A stretch of 10,542 nt of DNA from an uncultured Eubacteriales bacterium. GTDB lineage: Bacteria > Bacillota > Clostridia > Oscillospirales > Ruminococcaceae. Shown here piece after piece: positions 5,020 through 10,542 of this stretch. Where the stretch lies: the NCBI GenBank assembly GCA_902493155.1, contig CABUOE010000068.1, positions 1-10,542 on the forward strand, written 5' to 3'. Positions within the stretch are counted from its first letter, which is position 1. Each line of letters opens with the position of its first letter. The notes below the pieces were generated by a model. That model did not search any database. It was not told the DNA's origin and saw only the letters and a program-made list of their open reading frames with translations. The position numbers were made by a program, and so were the translations under genes.

Positions 5020-6756
5020 ATGCCTTCATGGATCAAGATAGGGATATTATCAAATCGTGTGGTTCTTGGAACCCCGGAAAAAACAGCGGATGAGCTGCTT
5101 CCCTTGCTGGAAGCCCACAAAGGCTGCGGCGTTTTGGTGCTGCCCCCGTACTGCCTGGGCGGCGACGTGGGAAAGCTCGCCTGTAACAAAGGGTGGGCCG
5201 ATGCGGTAAAACAGGCGGCTTCGCGGCTTCGGGAGGCGACGCGCGATGCTGTTTTGCTGTCAGGATGCTATGATGCAAACGGGAGAGTTTGTTATCAGGT
5301 GCTTTCTGGGGGAGAAAATGTTGCAAAGGTGCCGCTGGGTGATTATCAGCTTATAGATTTGGGCGGTCTGAGGGCCTGCCTGTACACAGCGGGAAGCGGG
5401 AGGCTGGCGTTTGACCTGGGGGCGCTGGAGAATGAGGGGATCGATCTGCTGCTGGTCTGCGAACAGGCGCCGGCTACCACGGTGAGCCGGGAGCGGCGGG
5501 ACGAAGTGCTTAAAACTGCTTCCCGGTTGTTGGGATGCCGCGTATTATATGTAAACGGCGGGGCTGGGGACACTTCCGCCCCCTATCTTTTCGAGGCGGC
5601 CGCGGCAGACTATTTCCTGGGAGAAAAGCTCTTTTCAAAAGAAGATACCATGGAGGCGGTTTGCTATGAGGCCCTCGTAGACCCGGAGCTCATCAAGGGA
5701 TACAAGGGCAATCACGGCCTGCCTTCTGCGCCGGAGAAGGAGCTTCCGCGTCTGGAAATTGCCCGCTGCGACGGGGAAGAGCTCGCCGTCAGCGCCGATC
5801 CCTATCTGCCGAAGGACAGCGCGGACTTTTTCGACCGGCTTTTTGTCCTCCAGGCGTCGTCGCTGGCTGTACGGCTGCGGAATATCGGCGTTCAAAAGGC
5901 GGTGCTCGGCGTGTCGGGAGGGCTCGACTCCACACTGGCGCTTTTGGTGTGCCAAAAAGCCATGGATTTACTGCATCTGCCCGCAGAAAACGTAGTTGCG
6001 GTGACGATGCAGGGCTTCGGCACCAGCGGGCGCACCTATGAAAACGCCCTGAAGCTGATGAAGGGCTTAGGCTGTACGGTCAGGGAAATTCCCATCCGGG
6101 ACGCGGTGCTCCAGCATTTTAAAGACATCGGCCAGGACCCGCAAAAACACGATACCGCCTACGAAAACGCCCAGGCTCGGGAGCGGACTCAAATTTTACT
6201 GGACGTTTCAAACCAGATTGGCGGCATCGTCGTGGGGACGGGGGATCTGTCTGAAGCGGCGCTGGGCTTTTGCACCTTTGCGGGGGATCACATCGCCAAC
6301 TATAACGTCAACGTATGCGTCACCAAAACCATGATGCGGCAGATGGTTTCCCATTTGGCGGAAAGCGGGCGCTTTGCCTCCTGCGCCGATGTCCTGCGGG
6401 ATATTCTGGCCACGCCCATCAGCCCTGAGCTGCTCCCCGCCGACGCAAAGGGCAGCATCGCCCAGAAAACCGAGGAAATCTTAGGACCGTATGAGCTTCA
6501 CGATTTCTTCCTCTACTATTTCCTGCAGTACGGTTTATCGGCTCAGTCGCTGGAATTCTACGCTCAAAAGGCGTTTCCGGGCCTGTCTGCCGAGGAGATT
6601 CACCGGTGCGCTAAGCTGTTCCTTCGCCGGTTTGTGCAGAACCAGTTTAAGCGTTCCTGCGCCCCCGATTGTGCATGTTTAACAGAGGTAAATCTTGCGG
6701 CGGGAGCCTATGAATTCCCCAGCGATTGCGGAGCAGGGTTTTTCATAGATAAATGA
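5020..6756 (+). CDS. nadE: NAD+ synthetase with a reduced glutaminase-like N-domain
   Basis: Catalyses the last step of NAD+ synthesis: ATP-dependent amidation of deamido-NAD+. Residues 270-578 are a clear NadE synthetase domain, with the ATP P-loop SGGLDST (299-305), YENAQARERTQIL (381-393), GTGDLSEAALGFCTFAGDH (406-424), IANYNVN, and ATPISPELLP with KTEEILGPYELHDFF. Residues 1-235 resemble the nitrilase-type glutaminase domain that normally supplies ammonia from glutamine. In my alignment the catalytic Glu of the usual FPELCLTGY is Pro43 (LPPYCLGG, 41-48). A Lys (103, VAKVPLGDY) and a Cys (120, LRAC) remain, but the usual ICED around the Cys is lost. At 578 residues it is about 60 shorter than typical two-domain NadE. 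It may therefore depend on free ammonia. GGAGG (5008-5012) lies 7 bases before the ATG. It appears monocistronic, with a leader hairpin that may attenuate it. The synthetase call is firm; glutaminase loss is inferred. Confidence 0.95.
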   Translation: MPSWIKIGILSNRVVLGTPEKTADELLPLLEAHKGCGVLVLPPYCLGGDVGKLACNKGWADAVKQAASRLREATRDAVLLSGCYDANGRVCYQVLSGGENVAKVPLGDYQLIDLGGLRACLYTAGSGRLAFDLGALENEGIDLLLVCEQAPATTVSRERRDEVLKTASRLLGCRVLYVNGGAGDTSAPYLFEAAAADYFLGEKLFSKEDTMEAVCYEALVDPELIKGYKGNHGLPSAPEKELPRLEIARCDGEELAVSADPYLPKDSADFFDRLFVLQASSLAVRLRNIGVQKAVLGVSGGLDSTLALLVCQKAMDLLHLPAENVVAVTMQGFGTSGRTYENALKLMKGLGCTVREIPIRDAVLQHFKDIGQDPQKHDTAYENAQARERTQILLDVSNQIGGIVVGTGDLSEAALGFCTFAGDHIANYNVNVCVTKTMMRQMVSHLAESGRFASCADVLRDILATPISPELLPADAKGSIAQKTEEILGPYELHDFFLYYFLQYGLSAQSLEFYAQKAFPGLSAEEIHRCAKLFLRRFVQNQFKRSCAPDCACLTEVNLAAGAYEFPSDCGAGFFIDK

Positions 6757-7008
6757 TGGAAATCCGAGGTTTCAAAAGATTTTTATTCGTATTTTATATA
6801 TATTTTGTACAAAAAACTCCTTTATTTGCTCAGCCTTTTTCAGTAGGAAATCTATTGTAAATTTGAAGGATTGGGTATATGATTAGGTGCATAGCAAAAA
6901 CGCGGATTTTCCTTTTGAATCTTTGTTTCTTTTACAGATAATGGTTTATAATAGAATGGCAGGATGTTTTTCATTCTGCATCAACCGGGAAAGGCCAGGT
7001 GATTTCGA
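6757..7008 (+). promoter_or_regulatory. Spacer with candidate V-ATPase operon promoter
   Basis: An AT-rich gap of 252 bases with no gene. A plausible promoter is TTGTTT (6923-6928), an 18-base spacer and a perfect TATAAT (6947-6952), starting about 50 bases before the first V-ATPase gene. After nadE only a weak six-pair stem (6759-6764 with 6768-6773) is seen, with its T-rich stretch offset by five bases, so nadE termination is unclear. TTTTGTACAAAA at 6803-6814 is a perfect palindrome of unknown meaning. Confidence 0.5.
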
Positions 7009-7320
7009 ATGGATGATATTATCCACCAGATTTTGGACATCGACGCCCGCGCACAGCAGAAGCTTAGGCAGGCTTACGAGGACCGGGATCACATGAAAGA
7101 AAAACTAGACGGGCAGGTTGCCGAAATCCAAAGGGCACAGCGCGCCGTCTTTGAGGAAAAGGTGCAGAAAGTGCGCGATTCCCGCAAACAGGAAGAAAAC
7201 AGCGAAGTGGAAAAAATCCGTGCAACTGCAAATGCCGCTACCCAGAAACTGGCGGAACAATTTGAGAGCCGGGAAGACGAATGGCTGCGCCAAATCGTTG
7301 AATCGGTCCTCAACGGCTAA
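7009..7320 (+). CDS. V/A-type ATPase peripheral-stalk subunit G/H-like
   Basis: A 103-residue, highly charged, almost wholly alpha-helical protein. Residues about 8-90 have the Ala/Glu/Lys/Gln-rich heptad character of a long coiled coil, with no membrane segment. Its size and its place at the head of a V-ATPase operon match the G-type (NtpF/AtpH-like) subunit, which pairs with subunit E to form the peripheral stalk holding the catalytic head against the membrane subunit. Sequence conservation in this family is low, so context carries much of the call. The start is supported by AGGTGA (6997-7002) 6 bases before the ATG. The stop lies 15 bases before the subunit C gene, whose ribosome site almost overlaps it. 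Confidence 0.8.
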   Translation: MDDIIHQILDIDARAQQKLRQAYEDRDHMKEKLDGQVAEIQRAQRAVFEEKVQKVRDSRKQEENSEVEKIRATANAATQKLAEQFESREDEWLRQIVESVLNG

Positions 7321-7335
7321 AGGAGATGGAAACAG

Positions 7336-8373
7336 ATGCTCAATTCTTTCTCCAGCAATGCCATCCTAACCAAGGTTCACGCCATTTTCGGTAAACGGCT
7401 GACTCCCTCCGACTTCTCGCAGATGGCACGAAAATCCGATGTTGGAGAAGTAGCCGCCTTTTTAAAAGAGAATCCCTCTTATCAGAAGGCGCTGAAAAAC
7501 ATCAACGAGACGGAAATCCATCGCGGCCAGCTGGAGTCGCTCATCAAAAAGGATCTGTACTACAAGTATTCCTCCCTGCGCCGGTATGATTTTTCCGACA
7601 ACGGCTTTTATGATTTTATCCTGACCAAGGTGGAGGTGGATGAAATTCTCCGCTGCCTGATGCTCATAGGCGCAGGGCAGACAGAAGGCTTTATCATCGA
7701 GATGCCGTCTTACCTGATGCATCATACTTCTTTCAATCTAATGGTGCTCACCCAGGTCAAAAACCTCGACGGCTTGATTGAGGTGCTGTCCGGAACGCCT
7801 TATGCGGCGATTTTAAAGCGCCTTCGCCGGGAGGACGGCACGGCGGACTACCTCCGCTGCGAGTTTGCGCTATATTCCTATTACTACCAGTTTTTGTTCG
7901 ATTCGGTGGATCAGCATTTCAGAGGGGGAACCAAAAAAGCCCTTAAAGAGATTATGCAGGCTGAGATCGAGGCGCACAATGTGGAAATCATCTTCCGCCT
8001 CAAGTATTTTCACCATATGGACGCGGAACAGATCAAGCCTTTGCTGTTTCCGTACCGTTACCACTTAAACGACGAGAAACTGGAAAAAATCCTCGGGGCG
8101 AAAACCATCGCCGAGATGACCGGGATTGCAAAAATCGTGCGGCCCGGTGAGGAAACCCGCAAGGGCGTGCCGGAAGGGTTTATGGAGTTTTACACCCATT
8201 CCTACTGCTACCGCATCTACAAGCGGCAGCTCCACGGGACGACGAAAGCGGCAGTCGCCATGTACGCGTTTATCGCTTTGCGGAATATCGAAGTACAAAA
8301 TATCATTACGGTGATTGAGGGTGTGCGGTATGGTCAGCCACAGGATGAAATCCTCAGTCTGCTGATACTGTAA
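7336..8373 (+). CDS. ntpC: V/A-type ATPase subunit C (d/AC39 family)
   Basis: A 345-residue protein of the vATP-synt_AC39 family. It forms the funnel-shaped socket on the membrane rotor ring and couples the central shaft to it. It is helical and soluble, with no membrane segments. The repeated helical units each carry the pattern acidic residue, Asn, hydrophobic, Arg, as in IEAHNVEIIFRLKYF (about 213-227) and ALRNIEVQNIITVIEGVRYG near the end, where the family has NI-x-x-I-x-R-x-K motifs. The length is within the usual range of about 330-380. AGGAGA (7321-7326) lies 9 bases before the ATG, in the 15-base gap after the coiled-coil gene. A structured gap of 190 bases separates it from the subunit I gene. 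In Enterococcus hirae the C gene follows I, K and E, so the order here differs. Confidence 0.92.
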   Translation: MLNSFSSNAILTKVHAIFGKRLTPSDFSQMARKSDVGEVAAFLKENPSYQKALKNINETEIHRGQLESLIKKDLYYKYSSLRRYDFSDNGFYDFILTKVEVDEILRCLMLIGAGQTEGFIIEMPSYLMHHTSFNLMVLTQVKNLDGLIEVLSGTPYAAILKRLRREDGTADYLRCEFALYSYYYQFLFDSVDQHFRGGTKKALKEIMQAEIEAHNVEIIFRLKYFHHMDAEQIKPLLFPYRYHLNDEKLEKILGAKTIAEMTGIAKIVRPGEETRKGVPEGFMEFYTHSYCYRIYKRQLHGTTKAAVAMYAFIALRNIEVQNIITVIEGVRYGQPQDEILSLLIL

Positions 8374-8377
8374 TCAT

Positions 8378-8534
8378 AAATTTTGTGGACGAAATCCGTG
8401 GGGCTCATGCCGCGAAAAAGGCTGTGCCTTTTTGGATTCAATGTTTCCACAATTTACCGGATAAGTAAGAAAAAGCGTTCTTTGGGCGCTTTGCAAACAG
8501 CTTTTGCTGTTTGCCTATGAGGTTTATGATAACC
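8378..8534 (+). promoter_or_regulatory. Multi-hairpin RNA region between subunit C and I genes
   Basis: The gap could fold into a branched structure. Outer helix TTGTGGA/TCCACAA pairs 8383-8389 with 8446-8452. An inner helix AATCC/GGATT pairs 8393-8397 with 8434-8438. It encloses two hairpins: a bulged stem with GGC/GCC at its tip (8398-8413) and AAAAAGGC/GCCTTTTT (8415-8422 with 8426-8433). Downstream are AAAGCG/CGCTTT (8472-8477 with 8487-8492), a perfect 9-bp stem GCAAACAGC/GCTGTTTGC (8493-8501 with 8506-8514) and GGTT/AACC (8521-8524 with 8531-8534). The ribosome site of the next gene follows at once. Pairing is seen; a role in mRNA processing, attenuation or ligand sensing is inference. 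No known class is recognised. Confidence 0.55.
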
Positions 8535-8563
8535 ACAAAAAACAAAGGTGGTGTACCTGAAAA

Positions 8564-10504
8564 ATGGCTATTGAAAAAATGCAGCTGGTCGATATTGTAG
8601 GCCATCTGCCGGAGCTCGATCAAACCCTTTTAAAGTGCATCCAAAGCGGGGTATTTCACCCGGAAACCGTCCTGAGCTCTGGGGACAAAACCACAGCGTT
8701 CAGTTTGATGAACGGGGAAAACACCTATGCCGCTTCCCTGAAAAAGCTCTACGATCTGGCGCAGGATATCCACGCCAAGCTCCAATATACCGAAGATACG
8801 GTTGGCTTGACGCCGGAAGCGGCGGACGGCGAAATCAAACGGATACGGGATAAGGCCGCCGCTTTGTCCCAGGAAAAGAAGACCCTCAAAGAGGAAATCG
8901 GCCAGTATGAACAGGCGCTGATGCTCATCAAGCATTTGCAGGGATTGGATGTCTCATTTGATGAAGTGTTCGCCTCCAATTACGTTAAAGTCCGGTTTGG
9001 GCGGCTGCCCTTCGACAGCTTCCCGAAGCTCAACTTCTACGACAAAAAGCCCTTCTTTTTCTTTACCTTTGACCACGACAGCGAGTATTACTGGGGTGTT
9101 TACTTTGCCCCGGCCACTCAGATCGAGTCCATCGACGACATTTTCAAGTCCCTCTACTTTGAGCGGCTTCGGGTTCCGGATTATGCTCACAACAAGCCGG
9201 AAATCGCCATCAAGCAGATCGGCGATATGCTGGAAAATGACAAAAAACGCCTCGTTGAAGTGAGAAAGCAGATCGCAGATATTAAACAGGAAGAGCTAAA
9301 GTGTTTAAACGCCTGCTTCACCGTTTTGAAAGCGGCATCGGATACCTTTTCCATGAGGAAATATGTGGCGGTGGCTCACAACAGCTTTTATCTGGAGGGA
9401 TTTGTTCCGGCGCGGGACGCGAGGAAGTTTGCCGACACGTTAAACGACATCGACGGCGTGTCCTGCATGCTGAATCCCGTGGATGCAAACCCGGCGCTGA
9501 CTCCGCCCACCAAGCTGCGCAACAGAGGCTTCGCCAAACCGTTCCAGATGTTTGTGGGTATGTACGGCCTGCCGTCCTACCACGATTTTGACCCTACAAC
9601 GTTGGTGGCTATTACCTACACCCTGATGTTCGGCATCATGTTCGGCGATGTGGGACAGGGGCTTGTGATCGCTCTCATCGGACTGTTTTTAGGGCTTGCC
9701 AAAAAGATGGATTTCGGGCGGATCATGCTCCGCTTAGGAATTTCCAGCACCGTTTTCGGTTTGATTTACGGCTCAGTTTTCGGTTACGAGGAATGGCTCG
9801 ACCCCATGTGGGAGAGCTTAGGGCTTGGCGGAATCCTCCCCCTTAAGGTATTCGAGGCGGGAACCACCAACCTGCTGCTTTTGGCGGCAATTTTCATCGG
9901 CGTCGGCGTTATCTGCATCGCCATGATTATCAACATCTGTATCGGATTTAAGCACAAGGACTACGAACGGGCGGTGTTCTCAAACAACGGGCTTGCGGGA
10001 CTCACGCTCTACATGGGCGCTGTCATCGCGGTGGCGGGGCTGATGCTCTACAATATCAATGTACTGAACCCCTGGTTCATCACCTTTGTCATCGTTATCC
10101 CCGTTTTGCTCATATTCCTGCGGGAGCCGCTTGGAAAGCTTCTGAAAAAACGGAAAGATGTAAAACCCGCCGACGGGGTGGGAACCTTTATCCTGGAAAA
10201 CTTCTTTGAGATGTTTGAATATGTTTTGAGTTATCTTTCCAATACCATGAGCTTTTTGCGTGTGGGCGGATTTATCCTCTCCCATGCCGGTATGATGGCA
10301 GTAGTCATGTCGCTCAGCGAAATGATGAGCGGAGGCGGCACCGTCGCCGTTATGGTAATCGGAAACATCTTTGTCATGTGTCTCGAGGGCCTTATCGTGG
10401 GCATCCAGGTGCTGAGGCTGGAGTTTTACGAGATTTTCAGCCGTTTCTACAACGGCGACGGCAAGGAATACGAGCCTGCATCCATTTCCTATAAAGCTGA
10501 ATAG
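8564..10504 (+). CDS. ntpI: V/A-type ATPase membrane subunit I (a-subunit)
   Basis: A 646-residue stator subunit that provides the ion half-channels next to the rotor ring. Residues 1-325 are the cytosolic arm, with coiled-coil segments near 85-125 and 215-245 that bind the peripheral stalks. From about 330 the membrane domain follows: MYGLPSYHDFDPT (333-345), then MFGIMFGDVGQG (355-366), several hydrophobic helices between 365 and 520, and two more after 550. Arg566 in SFLRVGG is at the place of the essential a-subunit arginine that releases ions from the ring. The C-terminus GLIVGIQVLRLEFYEIFSRFY with GDG is the family signature. Length is normal. The ATG at 8564 is the first possible start after an in-frame TGA at 8558. 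AGGTGG (8546-8551) lies 12 bases upstream, rather far, and its AGGT can pair with ACCT at 8555-8558. Whether the enzyme moves Na+ or H+ depends on the ring subunit, which is outside the window. Bases 10505-10542 hold nothing recognisable. Confidence 0.96.
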   Translation: MAIEKMQLVDIVGHLPELDQTLLKCIQSGVFHPETVLSSGDKTTAFSLMNGENTYAASLKKLYDLAQDIHAKLQYTEDTVGLTPEAADGEIKRIRDKAAALSQEKKTLKEEIGQYEQALMLIKHLQGLDVSFDEVFASNYVKVRFGRLPFDSFPKLNFYDKKPFFFFTFDHDSEYYWGVYFAPATQIESIDDIFKSLYFERLRVPDYAHNKPEIAIKQIGDMLENDKKRLVEVRKQIADIKQEELKCLNACFTVLKAASDTFSMRKYVAVAHNSFYLEGFVPARDARKFADTLNDIDGVSCMLNPVDANPALTPPTKLRNRGFAKPFQMFVGMYGLPSYHDFDPTTLVAITYTLMFGIMFGDVGQGLVIALIGLFLGLAKKMDFGRIMLRLGISSTVFGLIYGSVFGYEEWLDPMWESLGLGGILPLKVFEAGTTNLLLLAAIFIGVGVICIAMIINICIGFKHKDYERAVFSNNGLAGLTLYMGAVIAVAGLMLYNINVLNPWFITFVIVIPVLLIFLREPLGKLLKKRKDVKPADGVGTFILENFFEMFEYVLSYLSNTMSFLRVGGFILSHAGMMAVVMSLSEMMSGGGTVAVMVIGNIFVMCLEGLIVGIQVLRLEFYEIFSRFYNGDGKEYEPASISYKAE

Positions 10505-10542
10505 GGCGCGCTTATTCGGCTTTCATATATCAGACTAAATGA

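Noticed and set aside
4747..5041. Frames on both strands (about 61 and 94 residues) in the spacer before nadE
   Set aside because: There is no ribosome site at a sound start. The plus-strand one runs into the nadE start and through the leader hairpin, and both peptides look like chance translation of non-coding DNA.
6759..6786. Terminator after nadE
   Set aside because: The stem is only six pairs with one wobble, and the T-rich stretch is offset by AAAAGA, so it does not meet the usual pattern.
6803..6814. TTTTGTACAAAA palindrome as a regulatory site
   Set aside because: It is a perfect palindrome but sits in AT-rich DNA with no nearby promoter match or repeat copy, so chance is likely.
1..10542. 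CRISPR array, mobile element, tRNA or rRNA, defence system
   Set aside because: I looked on both strands and saw no regularly spaced repeats, transposase or integrase motifs, structural RNA signatures or defence-type gene sets.

Overview
The window looks like chromosomal DNA of an anaerobic Firmicute of class Clostridia, probably an Oscillospiraceae/Ruminococcaceae-type gut bacterium. The reasons are: strong AGGAGG-type ribosome sites, sigma-A-type promoters, a DUF4358 lipoprotein, a V-type ATPase operon, and base composition near 50% GC with AT-rich spacers. The assignment rests on gene content only. I see no rRNA, tRNA, CRISPR array, insertion sequence or phage gene.

Layout. (1) 1-1594, plus strand: a structured leader, then two small secreted lipoproteins, an SGNH/GDSL hydrolase with its catalytic blocks intact and a DUF4358 protein. 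They end at a strong bidirectional terminator. (2) 1648-4613, minus strand: a metal-resistance unit. A textbook promoter overlapped by an ArsR-type operator drives a SmtB/CzrA-like repressor that keeps both known metal sites, then a P1B-2 Zn/Cd/Pb-exporting ATPase with a His/Cys-rich head in place of an HMA domain. Two hairpins lie between the two genes. After the ATPase terminator sits a 56-residue ribbon-helix-helix protein in its own unit, converging on the DUF4358 gene. (3) 4614-6756, plus strand: a spacer, an extended -10 promoter with a terminator-like hairpin in its leader, and nadE. The NadE synthetase domain is intact, but the glutaminase domain is short and seems to have lost its catalytic Glu. 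(4) 7009 to the end, plus strand: the front of a V/A-type ATPase operon, with a peripheral-stalk coiled coil, subunit C and subunit I. A 190-base intercistronic region packed with hairpins separates C and I. The ring, catalytic and shaft subunits should follow beyond the window.

How the parts work together. The repressor, operator and ATPase form a self-contained metal-efflux circuit. The V-ATPase genes build the stator and membrane side of a rotary pump. The lipoproteins probably act on an extracytoplasmic polymer, possibly with an acyltransferase encoded upstream of the window, but that is inference.

I found no clear new multi-gene system. The items most worth a second look are the altered glutaminase domain of NadE, the folded RNA between the V-ATPase C and I genes, the attenuator-like hairpins in the metal operon and the nadE leader, and the short ribbon-helix-helix gene.
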